DNA of 64,000 bases from the NCBI RefSeq assembly GCF_001708965.1, contig NZ_LVJW01000003.1, positions 1,860,001-1,924,000 of the forward strand, written 5' to 3'. A model generated the notes under the pieces. It was not told the DNA's origin. It made no database searches and saw only the letters and a program-made list of their open reading frames with translations. Within the stretch, counting starts at the first letter, position 1; each line of letters opens with the position of its first letter. The stretch is from Candidatus Thiodiazotropha endoloripes (GTDB lineage: Bacteria; Pseudomonadota; Gammaproteobacteria; Chromatiales; Chromatiaceae). The position numbers and the translations under genes are program-made. Positions 35,848 through 44,927 of this stretch are shown here, piece after piece.

Positions 35848-36187
35848 GCTGTCGGTTTGTCAATCCATGCTGAGACAAGTGGAAGAGATCGCCCAGCGCG
35901 AACAGGCAACATCTGTTGAGCGTATCGTGATTCAGATCGGACCACTCTCCGGGGTGGTTCCCGAACTGCTGCAGCAGGCCTTCACCATAGCAAGATGCGG
36001 AACCAGAGCCGAGGCGGCAGAACTGGTGACCCAGACCCAGCCGGTGCGGGTCCATTGTCTACAATGTGGTTATGATTCCGATGCCCAGGCCAATCGCCTG
36101 CTTTGTGCTAAGTGTGGAGACTATCGCACCCGCCTGATCAGTGGTGACGAACTGCTGTTGGCCAGTGTTGAACTGACAAAAAACTAA
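35840..36187 (+). CDS. hypA: Hydrogenase nickel incorporation protein HypA
   Basis: Nickel metallochaperone, 115 residues, starting MHELSVC (His2 is a nickel ligand in known HypA). The zinc site is CLQCGYDSDAQANRLLCAKC (two CxxC pairs). It acts with HypB in delivering nickel to the large subunit. The coding start is inside the 3' end of hypC. Confidence 0.95.
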   Translation: MHELSVCQSMLRQVEEIAQREQATSVERIVIQIGPLSGVVPELLQQAFTIARCGTRAEAAELVTQTQPVRVHCLQCGYDSDAQANRLLCAKCGDYRTRLISGDELLLASVELTKN

Positions 36188-36205
36188 CTTGGGAGTAGCT
36201 GTAAA

Positions 36206-36973
36206 ATGTGTGACACCTGTGGATGTAATGTTACCCATGGCAACCGTCATCTGATCGAGGAAGGTGGCAAGCATGCGCATACTTCCGATGACCATGTCGC
36301 TATCGAGGTATTGGAGAATCTGCTGAGCGAAAACGACCATCAGGCGGCACACAACCGAGAGCACTTCGAAAGACATGGTGTGCTGGCGATCAATCTGATG
36401 TCGTCCCCGGGCAGTGGCAAGACCCGTCTCCTGGAACGCACCATCGATCACCTCAAGGAGCGCTACAAAATCGGTGTCATCGAGGGAGACCTGGAGACTG
36501 AAAACGACGCCCAGCGCATCAGAGACAAAGGCGTACCGGCCGTTCAGATAACCACCGGCACTGCCTGTCACCTGGATGCCCACATGATCCACCAGGCCTT
36601 GCACCAGACCCCGCTGGATGAATTGGACCTGCTGTTTATTGAAAACGTGGGTAATCTGGTCTGTCCGGCAAGCTTCGACCTGGGACAGCACCTCAATGTT
36701 ACCCTGTTATCGGTAACCGAGGGGGATGACAAACCGGCCAAATATCCGGTGATCTTCCGTGCAGCGGATCACGTCCTGATCACCAAATCGGACCTGCTCC
36801 CCCTGCTGGATGATTTCGATCCGGACAATGCGGGTCAGGCACTGCAACAACTTGCTTACAAAAACCCGATCACGCTGGTTTCAGCAAAATCAGATCAGGG
36901 AATGGATGAGTGGCTCAACTGGCTGGAAGCGCAGCTAAGCCAGGCAACAGCAACAGAACCGGCAACAGTCTAA
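36206..36973 (+). CDS. hypB: Hydrogenase nickel incorporation GTPase HypB
   Basis: 255 residues: N-terminal metal-binding CDTCGC, a moderately His-rich segment (20-40, HTSDDH), P-loop GSGKTRLLE, and switch/Walker regions IEGDLETENDA and ENVGNLVCP. GTP hydrolysis drives nickel insertion. The His-rich region is short, so storage of nickel is not implied. It lies 18 bases after hypA. Confidence 0.95.
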   Translation: MCDTCGCNVTHGNRHLIEEGGKHAHTSDDHVAIEVLENLLSENDHQAAHNREHFERHGVLAINLMSSPGSGKTRLLERTIDHLKERYKIGVIEGDLETENDAQRIRDKGVPAVQITTGTACHLDAHMIHQALHQTPLDELDLLFIENVGNLVCPASFDLGQHLNVTLLSVTEGDDKPAKYPVIFRAADHVLITKSDLLPLLDDFDPDNAGQALQQLAYKNPITLVSAKSDQGMDEWLNWLEAQLSQATATEPATV

Positions 36974-36994
36974 AGGCACAGGTTCGATCCAAAC

Positions 36995-38086
36995 ATGTCT
37001 CTGAGTGCAAAAGAGTGGCTGACACAGCTTCGCCAGCTTCCGCTATCTGATCGTTTCAGAATCATGAATGTCTGTGGTGGACACGAACGTTCCATCACAC
37101 AGGCGGGGCTGCGCGGCGCCCTGCCCCCGCAGATCGAACTCATCCCCGGCCCGGGCTGCCCGGTTTGTGTCTGCCCGGAGGAGGATATCTATCAGGCAAT
37201 ACAGCTGGCCCTCAATGAAGAGATCACCCTGCTCGCCTTTGGTGATATGTTGCGGGTTCCTGTAAATGTCAGTAAACAGGAGCCCCGCTCTCTCGATCAA
37301 GCCCATGGGGCCGGCGCCGACATCCGCCCAATCGCTTCACCAATCGAGGCGCTGAAGCTGGCGAAATCGGAACCAAACCGGGCGTTTGTCTTCTTCGCGG
37401 CAGGATTTGAAACAACCACCGCACCGGTTGCCGCCCTGCTGGTGGAAGGTATCCCCGACAACCTCTCGATTCTGCTCTCGGGTCGCCTGACCTGGCCTGC
37501 CGTCTCCATGCTTTTAGAGTCCGATACCCCCGGCTTCGATGCGCTGGTCGCTCCAGGGCATGTCGCCACGGTAATGGGACCTGAAGAGTGGCAATTTGTC
37601 GTCGATAAGCATCAGCTACCGGCCGCCATCGCCGGATTCACCAGTGATAGCCTGCTGGCGGCAACCTACTCGGTCTGCCGTCAAGCCCTGGAGGATCGGC
37701 GTTTTCTCGACAACTGTTATCCGGAGCTTGTCAAACCCGAGGGAAATCTCAGCGCAAGAGCACATTTGAGCACCGCCCTGGAGGTTGTCGATTCCAATTG
37801 GCGTGGTATCGGCACCATTCCCAAATCCGGCTTTGCCCTGCACGCGGATTACGCAAAATGGGATGCGAGACTCCGCTATCCGGAATATGACGAACCGGAT
37901 CGTAAACGGGCTGGAAAGATGCCGGCTGGCTGTGACTGCGCCCAGGTCGTCCTGGGTAAGAAGTACCCCAATGAGTGTCGACTCTATGGCACTGCTTGCG
38001 TACCCAGAAATCCGATTGGACCCTGTATGGTCTCCGATGAAGGGGCGTGTCGAATCTGGTGGAGTGGAGGAGTCAGACCAGATTGA
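36995..38086 (+). CDS. hypD: Hydrogenase formation protein HypD
   Basis: FeS scaffold with HypC for the Fe(CN)2CO moiety, 363 residues. Conserved motifs: NVCGGHERSI, GPGCPVCVCPEEDI, AAGFETTTAP, and the C-terminal Cys-rich block (CDCAQVVLGKKYPNEC and GPCM...GACRIWW). It ends the hypCABD unit; hypE and hypF (cyanide synthesis) are not in the window and must be elsewhere. Confidence 0.95.
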   Translation: MSLSAKEWLTQLRQLPLSDRFRIMNVCGGHERSITQAGLRGALPPQIELIPGPGCPVCVCPEEDIYQAIQLALNEEITLLAFGDMLRVPVNVSKQEPRSLDQAHGAGADIRPIASPIEALKLAKSEPNRAFVFFAAGFETTTAPVAALLVEGIPDNLSILLSGRLTWPAVSMLLESDTPGFDALVAPGHVATVMGPEEWQFVVDKHQLPAAIAGFTSDSLLAATYSVCRQALEDRRFLDNCYPELVKPEGNLSARAHLSTALEVVDSNWRGIGTIPKSGFALHADYAKWDARLRYPEYDEPDRKRAGKMPAGCDCAQVVLGKKYPNECRLYGTACVPRNPIGPCMVSDEGACRIWWSGGVRPD

Positions 38087-38305
38087 ATGGTTGTAGTCAC
38101 AATCCAAGCAAATCTCTGACTAAATTGCTTATCGATATCCCCGCATTCTCCGGGATGACACTTAATTCAGATGTCTCCATTTTTATAGCTCCTCTCAATC
38201 GCCATGAAATGACTAAATGCAGGCCAATTTGCTTTACCTTACTTGAAGTTTCTCAATGTGAAATGGCATGAATCTCTCTATTATCTTTGGAAACGAGATA
38301 ATACA

Positions 38306-38806
38306 ATGCCAAAACGACTGGTTATTTTACTGACTGCACTGCTATCACTGACTCTCTACTCGAGTCTTTGTTCTGCAGACCGGCTGAAACCGGGTGACAG
38401 GCTCGCAAGGTTGGAGTTTCAGGATCAGTTTGATCATCCCCACAATCTGGAAGATCAGACAAACCTAGTGTTTTTTGCCAAAAGCAAACAGGCCGGATCA
38501 CTGATGACCAACATCTTAGCTGATGTCTCAGCTGATCGATTCAGCAAGCTCAATGCAGTTTTCATTTCAGATATCAGCGGCATACCTTCGCTGGTGACCC
38601 GCCTTTTTGTCTTACCAGAAATGAGGGATATAGAACCTCCGATATTGCTGGTCAGAGAGCCAGAAAAGGTTGCCTGGTTACCGAGGGAAGAGGAAAAAGT
38701 AACAGTCATCAAACTTGCTGGCGGAAAGGTTGATCACATCAGCTTCACAGACGATGAAGTCACATTGAAGACAATCCTTGGTCTTCTCCCGACAGATAGC
38801 TTGTAA
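38306..38806 (+). CDS. Secreted protein of unknown function, thioredoxin-like outline
   Basis: From ATG 38306 (MPKRLVILL) it is 166 residues with a signal peptide (1-25, ending LCSA). The rest reads like a thioredoxin-fold: LKPGDRLARLEFQDQFDHPHNL resembles the first strand and loop of peroxiredoxin/TlpA-type domains (shown in part), but no CxxC or peroxidatic Cys is present. It may be a non-redox, ligand-binding relative. It lies 220 bases after hypD, so linkage to hydrogenase maturation is unclear. Confidence 0.6.
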   Translation: MPKRLVILLTALLSLTLYSSLCSADRLKPGDRLARLEFQDQFDHPHNLEDQTNLVFFAKSKQAGSLMTNILADVSADRFSKLNAVFISDISGIPSLVTRLFVLPEMRDIEPPILLVREPEKVAWLPREEEKVTVIKLAGGKVDHISFTDDEVTLKTILGLLPTDSL

Positions 38807-38947
38807 GGATTTCCGGCTCACATCGCCATATGATTGTATTGAGGTCAAACACCTGGCAATTCCACTGTAATATTCCTGTCACTGTTGGCGTGTAACTTTT
38901 CATGATGCCACCACCCGCATATTCGCGAAAATGACAGGACTGGCTCC

Positions 38948-39520
38948 ATGGTCCCATACAAACTGCTGATACTGGCTCTGGTCTGCTCTGCACCAGCTAC
39001 CGCTGAGACCTCTTCTGAGAAGGGTTCCGATGAAATAAGGGCTGCTGCCCAGTTTCTTTCCCTCTATCGCACTGAGCTTGACTGTGAGAACGTGGGCTAT
39101 ATTCAGACCGGTGAGGCGGACGAACACTTCGCACCAATTTTTTTATCGAGTGATATCGACAGCTCAAGGTCTCTCTCCCGCAAAGAGCTGCAGAACAATC
39201 CCTACGCACCGAATCGTTCATTACTTGGCGTCTCATTTTCCAAAATGGACCGCAACGCCGATGGATCAGCCACACCGGATGAACTGCGTCAGTACCTGAA
39301 TAATTCAGTCAGCCTGATCGACAGCAATGCCGACGGTGACGTCTATCCGGTTGAATACGAACACGCACTGAAGACCGGCAGGGTACTCAAGGGCGCCGTT
39401 ACGCCCGCTCCCCCCAAGAAGAAGAAAGCCGATTTCATACCGCCATGGGTGAGGCACCTGAAGGCCATCAATCACCGCGTTGCAAAATCCCCAAAAGCAC
39501 CGACTGAGGAACAGCAATAG
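38948..39520 (+). CDS. Secreted EF-hand protein
   Basis: 190 residues with a signal peptide (1-19, ATAET). Three EF-hand loops are visible: DIDSSRSLSRKEL, DRNADGSATPDEL and DSNADGDVYPVEY; the last two are canonical DxDxDG-like calcium-binding loops. A proline/lysine-rich segment (APPKKKKADF) leads into a basic C-terminal tail. The protein likely binds calcium in the periplasm. Its partner is unknown. Confidence 0.8.
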   Translation: MVPYKLLILALVCSAPATAETSSEKGSDEIRAAAQFLSLYRTELDCENVGYIQTGEADEHFAPIFLSSDIDSSRSLSRKELQNNPYAPNRSLLGVSFSKMDRNADGSATPDELRQYLNNSVSLIDSNADGDVYPVEYEHALKTGRVLKGAVTPAPPKKKKADFIPPWVRHLKAINHRVAKSPKAPTEEQQ

Positions 39521-39972
39521 CCCCCCCTGCAGCACCCCTCTTTATCACCCTGTTTTGGTGATCCCATGCCTGCTTCCGTTGCCTACACTTGTTAAAAAAC
39601 TCACGGCTGTCCCGGTAATTTTAATCGAAAGGATGCTCACTGGCTGATTTCCATCAGTTTTTTACCAGCCGATTGAGATTTGTGATGTAAATAGAGATAT
39701 CCAGTCAGAGGATGAAGATCAGAACAAGCACCGCTCATCAGCGTGCTAAACAGATGGAGAGAGTAACTCTCCTGTTCCAACGAAGGAGAGGGGCTTTCCT
39801 GATATCGCCTTGGTTGATTTTAAGTTAACGGAACAGCAGTGAAGATATTTGAAAAAAACAAGGGCCCGAAGGCCCTTGTTATGACTGTTTCAGCTACACC
39901 AGCACACTACGCTGTGTTCGATCACTGATTCAGTTATTTTTAGCTCTTGTTCTTGATAGTCACTTAATCCTA
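39521..39972. other. Intergenic region between convergent EF-hand and DUF3604 genes
   Basis: 452 bases without a gene. It holds a small hairpin ATCACC/GGTGAT (39545-39562) after the EF-hand gene, a 6-bp hairpin GGAGAG/CTCTCC (39756-39772), and the DUF3604 terminator at 39851-39880. Confidence 0.55.
39851..39880 (-). terminator. Intrinsic terminator of the DUF3604 gene
   Basis: On the minus strand AACAAGGGCC-TTCG-GGCCCTTGTT is a perfect 10-bp stem with a UUCG tetraloop, followed by a run of T. It lies about 90 bases downstream of the DUF3604 stop codon. Confidence 0.85.
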
Positions 39973-42039
39973 CTATCTCGAAGCAAGCTTGTTCTCGTCG
40001 TCATCATCCTCATCATCATCGTCGTCATCCTTGGCGCCACCCTCGACCTCGATAAAGATCGGGTTGGTGGTGAAATTGAGGTTGGCCCAGGCTTCCAGGT
40101 CCTTGGTCAGCCTGCCCTCTACGTGAGGTGGGCAGTCAGGATCATCACAAGCGATGTTGTCGTTGAGGAAATCCGGCAGCGGGTTACCATCCATGTCACG
40201 TACATTCGGCGTACCTGCCGGGATATTGGTGCCACGGGCACGGATGTAGCTGTCTTCCTCTGCACGGAACTTGTAGGTCGCCTTGATCTTGCTCTTGTCA
40301 GCTTCGTAGGTGAAGTTCTTGGCGATGACAGTGGTTTCCGGTGCAAGGGGATTGAAGTACTCCTCATCGGCCGGTGTGAACTGCTTGCCTACAACACCTG
40401 TAATGAAGTCGACGTGACGCAGACTGGGCTTGTTGACCGGCTCATGGATGCCGACCTGCAGCAGTGACGGATTGTCAAACTTGTAGGGACTGTTGTTGGC
40501 ACCCTTTGGATCCGTGGCTACCAGTTTGACGGTGACCTTCTGACCCGCGCGGACATTCAGGGTTTCACCCATGGTGGCACAGTTATGTTTGCTGGTGCAG
40601 GCTTCGAATTTGAAACCTTTACCGCTGATCAACTGACCCTGCACGGAGAAGGAGTTACCACTACGCAGGCTGTTGATGATGTCGACCGCAGGATCGTCAC
40701 CATAGTCTTCGACGTAAGCGAAGATCTCCTGGAACTCACCGGGCCAGAAATCGTTGTCGGCTTCGAAGTCCAGTGGTCCGAAGGAACCACGTGAATGCCA
40801 GTCAGAGGAAGCGAAGTACCAGAAACGACGACCTTCGGAGAGCATCGCATCCCACATGGTGCGAACACCAGGGCGGCACAGGGTAACCTTGTTGATGTCA
40901 CCGCTGTACATGGCCAGCTCTTCAGCCGGGTAATAGGAATTGTAGAGTTCGTCGTAGTCAGCCTGGGTGATCGGTTCGCCATCAAAGTTCTCACCCGGCT
41001 TGGCTGCTTCAGCACCACCGTAACAGCCTACACCGTTGAAGGTGAAGAGACCTGCGGTCGGACGGCCGGCATGGTAGCTGCCGCGATTCGCCTGGGCCTG
41101 GTGACCCGGCTCGGATTCAAAGCCGAAAGCAACTTCAGGTGCGACGGTGTTCCAGTCACGGAAGTGTTCAACGTTGAAACCTTCATCGTCGTCTTCGATG
41201 AAAGCACCCTGACGCTCAACGTGGGCACCCACTGAGAAGCTCTCACCCGGGTAGTTTTCCGCCATCCACAAAACACCGGCGGTGGATTTTACATGCTCAC
41301 CACGATCGTCGATGTTGACACCGTCAACCAGGGTGCTGTTGTAGTCTGCAACGCCCTCTTCCGGACGACCGGCGAACAGTGCCTTGATCTTCTCGTTGGC
41401 TTCATCGGACAGCTCGCAGGTCCAGCCCTGGCCGCCACCCTGAGAGGTGTCGTCCGAGTTACGTGCGAAACAGTATTCGAACTGGGCGATAGCGTCGGAG
41501 TTCGGTACGTCCGCGTAGTTACCGGCAGAGATCGAGTTGGAGGAGTGCTCATGACCTGGAACAACCCACTCCAGACCCAGGAAGGCTTCCTTGTCTTCAT
41601 TGCCGGGCAGTTCGCGGGCAGTGACGATTGACGGAAGGTTGTACTCCTGCAGGGACTGCCAACGCCACATGCGTTCAACAGTGTCGTAACCACGGGTGGA
41701 ACTGTTGTAGTCACCCTTGATTGCAGCAGAGTCGGTACCCGGACCGTCACCAATGGTGTTGGCCCACAGACCTGGGTGGGTAGGTCCACTACGGTCGGCC
41801 TGGTAGAGGAAGTCGGATACACGACAGTCACGGGTTCCGGAACCGGAGTGACCGACGTGAATGAACCAATCCAGATAGCTCAAGGATTTTTCGGTTAACA
41901 CTTCGACGTTGGTGGAACCGTCGGAGCAGGTCGTATGGTTATGGAAGTCACCAGACAGGTACTGACCAGCGCTAGCCGAACCTGCTGTGGTGCCAGCCAA
42001 TGCCGCTGCAAGCGCTGCAGACATTACACTAGGTTTCAT
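39973..42039 (-). CDS. Secreted DUF3604 protein with metal-binding signature and acidic tail
   Basis: 688 residues. A signal peptide (about 1-24, GSASA) precedes GDFHNHTTCSDGS, a PHP-like His-x-His metal-binding start typical of DUF3604. Later conserved stretches include WVVPGHEHSS, FYFASSDWHSRGSFGP and GNSFSVQGQLISG. The C-terminus is a run of Asp/Glu (DDDDDDEDDDD) encoded by mixed GAT/GAC codons. Codon choice is strongly biased to a few preferred codons (AAC, GAA, GGT, TCC, ATC), unlike neighbours, suggesting high expression. It has its own strong terminator and a GGAG ribosome-binding site. Function is unknown; a metal-dependent hydrolase is inferred from the motif only. Confidence 0.85.
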   Translation of the reverse strand: MKPSVMSAALAAALAGTTAGSASAGQYLSGDFHNHTTCSDGSTNVEVLTEKSLSYLDWFIHVGHSGSGTRDCRVSDFLYQADRSGPTHPGLWANTIGDGPGTDSAAIKGDYNSSTRGYDTVERMWRWQSLQEYNLPSIVTARELPGNEDKEAFLGLEWVVPGHEHSSNSISAGNYADVPNSDAIAQFEYCFARNSDDTSQGGGQGWTCELSDEANEKIKALFAGRPEEGVADYNSTLVDGVNIDDRGEHVKSTAGVLWMAENYPGESFSVGAHVERQGAFIEDDDEGFNVEHFRDWNTVAPEVAFGFESEPGHQAQANRGSYHAGRPTAGLFTFNGVGCYGGAEAAKPGENFDGEPITQADYDELYNSYYPAEELAMYSGDINKVTLCRPGVRTMWDAMLSEGRRFWYFASSDWHSRGSFGPLDFEADNDFWPGEFQEIFAYVEDYGDDPAVDIINSLRSGNSFSVQGQLISGKGFKFEACTSKHNCATMGETLNVRAGQKVTVKLVATDPKGANNSPYKFDNPSLLQVGIHEPVNKPSLRHVDFITGVVGKQFTPADEEYFNPLAPETTVIAKNFTYEADKSKIKATYKFRAEEDSYIRARGTNIPAGTPNVRDMDGNPLPDFLNDNIACDDPDCPPHVEGRLTKDLEAWANLNFTTNPIFIEVEGGAKDDDDDDEDDDDENKLASR

Positions 42040-42377
42040 TATATTTCTCCAAATTAGAACAACTTGTTTGTTTAGCTAAACAACGAAAAAATCCTACCCA
42101 GGCCATTCCATTAGCGGAGTAGGTTGATAGTTAATATCTGGGAAATGAGGCTTCCTGAATTCCTAGGCGGAAGCTTGCGGATACTTAACCAGTTCTATGT
42201 AACACTGCTATTATTTCTACATGACAGATTTATCAATTTTGGATGACTTAACGAGTAAACTCTTATCTTCTTAAATAAATATGTAAGCAGGTTGACAGAG
42301 TCCGCGCTTGGAATTAATCAAAACGTAACATTGCATGTTTACATTATGCAGTCCGTCTCTCTCTCCGGTTTACATTT
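42040..42377. other. AT-rich divergent promoter region (DUF3604 / PpiC operon)
   Basis: 338 bases between two divergent transcription units, distinctly AT-rich. It must carry the DUF3604 promoter (minus strand) and that of the PpiC-HupE operon. One candidate for the latter is TTGACA at 42292-42297 with a weak TAATCA 17 bases further (42315-42320). Confidence 0.5.
42292..42320 (+). promoter_or_regulatory. Possible promoter of the ppiC-hupE operon
   Basis: Perfect -35 TTGACA (42292-42297), spacing of 17, then TAATCA as a poor -10. It is 58 bases upstream of the PpiC ATG. The weak -10 makes it tentative; an activator could be needed. Confidence 0.35.
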
Positions 42378-43307
42378 ATGCATACTTCCAACCGCTGGTT
42401 GACACTGCTGCGCGAACCCCTGCTCCAGTTCCTGATGATCGGTGCTGTGCTGTTCGCGGCGGATCACTTCCTGACCCTGCAGCGGGACGATCCACAACAG
42501 ATATTCGTCGATGCTGACCGGATAGCCTGGCTGGTGGAGGTCTTCCAACAGGGACAGGGCCGGCTTCCGGAATCCGAGGAGATCGACAATCTGATCATCA
42601 AGTGGAGCCAGAATGAGATCTTCTACCGCGAAGCCAAAGCCATGGGACTTGATCAGGGCGACGAGATGATGCGCAGCCGACTGATCCTCAAAATGCGCAA
42701 CATCCTCTTCAACCGAGTGGTGAAGGAGACACCTGGCGACGACGAGTTGCTCAAATGGTTTGAGCTCAATCGTGAAAAGTATGATGTCCCGCCCCGCTAC
42801 ACCTTCGAGCAGTTCCCTCTGACAGAGATTCAAAGTGAAGCGGAGGCCAGACGGTTCGCAGTAGATCTGGCCGACAAACCGGTACCGGAGCATTTTGCGT
42901 CGAACAAGCGCAGTTACCCACGACGCCCGGCGAGCAACATCCAGTCGCTGTTCGGTGACACGGGCCGTGACGTCCTGGTGGCTGCACCGATTGGACGCTG
43001 GTTGGCGGTTGAGTCAACCAAGGGCTGGCATCTTGCCCGGGTGACAGAACAGCACCCATCGATCCCGGCCGAATTCGATGCGGTCAAAATCCGGGTCAGC
43101 AAAGAGTTCCAGGAAGTGGCAGCGGATCTGCAACTGATGGAGATGTCCACCGAGATTGCCGAAAAATACCAGTTGCATCGTGATTTCGACGAGGCCGAGC
43201 TTGAAAAGATACTCGCCGATGCCCGGGATTTTGTACCCGCGCAGACCACCGCCGACAGCCGCACCCTGAAAGCACGCGCCGGCGCTTCGAAGGAACAGCT
43301 CAACTGA
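42378..43307 (+). CDS. Membrane-anchored PpiC-type peptidylprolyl isomerase
   Basis: 309 residues: short cytosolic N-terminus, a membrane helix (about 15-33), a SurA/PrsA-like helical chaperone region (38-130: ESEEIDNLIIKWSQNEIFYREAKAMGLDQGDE, in part), and a parvulin domain (about 135-230) ending in GWHLARVTE, the usual parvulin strand. A helical, charged tail follows. Family role: folding of exported proteins in the periplasm. It starts an operon with HupE-like proteins, so it may chaperone a dedicated exported partner, for example the divergent DUF3604 protein (inference). Confidence 0.85.
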   Translation: MHTSNRWLTLLREPLLQFLMIGAVLFAADHFLTLQRDDPQQIFVDADRIAWLVEVFQQGQGRLPESEEIDNLIIKWSQNEIFYREAKAMGLDQGDEMMRSRLILKMRNILFNRVVKETPGDDELLKWFELNREKYDVPPRYTFEQFPLTEIQSEAEARRFAVDLADKPVPEHFASNKRSYPRRPASNIQSLFGDTGRDVLVAAPIGRWLAVESTKGWHLARVTEQHPSIPAEFDAVKIRVSKEFQEVAADLQLMEMSTEIAEKYQLHRDFDEAELEKILADARDFVPAQTTADSRTLKARAGASKEQLN

Positions 43308-43314
43308 GCGTGTC

Positions 43315-44298
43315 ATGATCGGACTTCTGCGCAACTTCTCACCTGCCTGGCTGGCCATACTCTGCCTGACGCTGATCGGCACAGTGACCCTCCCCAGCGC
43401 CCTGGCCCATGAGACACCGGTGGCATCACTGGATATCCGTGAGGGTCGTAATGGTGTCCAGTGGCTTGAGTGGACCTACTACTCCGCCCGCTCCGACAAA
43501 CCTCCCACAGTGCAATGGCCCGACCACTGCACGGAAGACTATCCGCAACTGGAGTGTGGCGAAGCTGGGCTGGTGGGTCTGGTGACCATGCCACAGATCG
43601 GCGACCAGTACTCGGCTGCTGTGGTCAAGGTCAAACCGCGTGAGGGCAGGATGCACACCTACACCCTGACCGGTGCCAACCGCAGCCTGATGCTCACCGT
43701 CGATGGCAAGCTGCCCTGGCACTCCATCGCCGCCTCCTACATTCCGTTGGGTATCGAGCACATCATGCTGGGCATCGATCATCTGCTGTTCGTGCTCGGT
43801 CTGATCGTGCTGGTCAGCACCACCCCAATGCTGATCAAGACCATTACCTCGTTCACCGTCGCCCACAGCATCACCCTGGCTGCCGCCACCCTCGGTTGGG
43901 TCGGCGTTCCGGAAGGACCGGTCAATGCGGCCATCGCACTGAGTATCGTGGTACTCGCAGTGGAGGTGCTGCGCCATCGGGAAGGCAAGCCCAGCCTGAG
44001 TGCCAAGCTGCCCTGGCTGATCGCTTTCGGTTTCGGTCTGCTGCACGGCTTCGGTTTCGCGGGAGCGATGAACAACGTCGGTCTCGACCCGGAGAGTCTG
44101 CCGATCGCCCTGCTGTTCTTCAACATCGGTGTGGAGATCGGTCAGCTGGCGTTCGTGTTTCTGATCCTTGGGCTCAATCACGCACACCGCCGGCTGGAAG
44201 CGATACCACCAGTCTGGAGTGCAACCACAGCCATTTATGCCGTCGGCGGAATCGCGAGCTACTGGTTTCTGGTGCGCACTGCAGCGTTGGCAATATGA
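43315..44298 (+). CDS. HupE/UreJ-family protein, large form with periplasmic domain
   Basis: 327 residues. A signal-like N-terminal helix (LAILCLTLIGTVTLPSALAH) leads to an extracytoplasmic domain of about 100 residues, then six or so helices with HupE/UreJ_2 signatures: GIEHIMLGIDHLLFVLGL, FTVAHSITLAAATLG and LLHGFGFAGAM. The His residues in these motifs are candidate metal ligands; HupE is a nickel permease in rhizobia. Starts 8 bases after the isomerase gene. Confidence 0.85.
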   Translation: MIGLLRNFSPAWLAILCLTLIGTVTLPSALAHETPVASLDIREGRNGVQWLEWTYYSARSDKPPTVQWPDHCTEDYPQLECGEAGLVGLVTMPQIGDQYSAAVVKVKPREGRMHTYTLTGANRSLMLTVDGKLPWHSIAASYIPLGIEHIMLGIDHLLFVLGLIVLVSTTPMLIKTITSFTVAHSITLAAATLGWVGVPEGPVNAAIALSIVVLAVEVLRHREGKPSLSAKLPWLIAFGFGLLHGFGFAGAMNNVGLDPESLPIALLFFNIGVEIGQLAFVFLILGLNHAHRRLEAIPPVWSATTAIYAVGGIASYWFLVRTAALAI

Positions 44299-44315
44299 CT
44301 ATTTCGGAGAATTTC

Positions 44316-44927
44316 ATGCTCGAATCAACATCCCGCCCGATAGCCAGACTGATGATCCTGCTTGTGTTGTCCAGCTGGTCTGCTGTATCCATGGCACATG
44401 CCGAAGTGGGGGTTGCCGGGGGTCTGCTCAGTGGCCTGATGCACCCGATCTACGGACCCGACCACCTGCTGGCGATGGTTGCCGTCGGTCTCTGGGGCGC
44501 ACAACTGGGTACGCCGGCGATCTACCTGCTACCCATCACCTTTCCGGTTGTCATGGCGTTGGGCGGTCTGCTGGGTGTCGCCGGAATGCCGCTGCCTTTC
44601 ATCGAAGTGGGCATCGCGCTATCGGCCCTGGCACTGGGAGCCATGGTGGCAGCGAATCTGCGGCCACCGCTGTGGATCGCGGCCGCCCTGGTCGGCCTGT
44701 TCGCCATATTTCACGGCCACGCCCACGGCACTGAGATGCCTGACGCGGCCAACCCCCTGGCCTATGGCATCGGCTTTATCATTTCCACCGGCCTGCTCCA
44801 CCTGACCGGTATCCTGATCGGTCTTATGATCCGCTGGCCGATCGGTGCCCTGGCGATCCGCGTCTGCGGCGCCGTCATTTCCGGTTTCGGCCTCTTCTTC
44901 ATGGCCTCGAGCACCGGCCTGGCCTGA
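44316..44927 (+). CDS. HupE/UreJ-type metal permease
   Basis: 203 residues, HupE/UreJ family with a signal-like N-terminus ending SMAHAE, MHPIYGPDHLLAMVAVGLW (canonical HPxxGxDHxLAM-type motif) and AIFHGHAHGTEMP in helix 4-5. Known family members transport nickel or cobalt. The ATG at 44316 is preferred over 44295 because of a GGAGA ribosome-binding site. It overlaps the next gene by one base (TGATG). Confidence 0.85.
   Translation: MLESTSRPIARLMILLVLSSWSAVSMAHAEVGVAGGLLSGLMHPIYGPDHLLAMVAVGLWGAQLGTPAIYLLPITFPVVMALGGLLGVAGMPLPFIEVGIALSALALGAMVAANLRPPLWIAAALVGLFAIFHGHAHGTEMPDAANPLAYGIGFIISTGLLHLTGILIGLMIRWPIGALAIRVCGAVISGFGLFFMASSTGLA

Noticed and set aside
41289-41831. A 180-codon frame in another reading phase of the DUF3604 gene
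   Set aside because: Overlaps completely with a protein bearing signal peptide, conserved motifs and terminator; its composition is Thr/Val/Pro-rich like a frame-shifted shadow.
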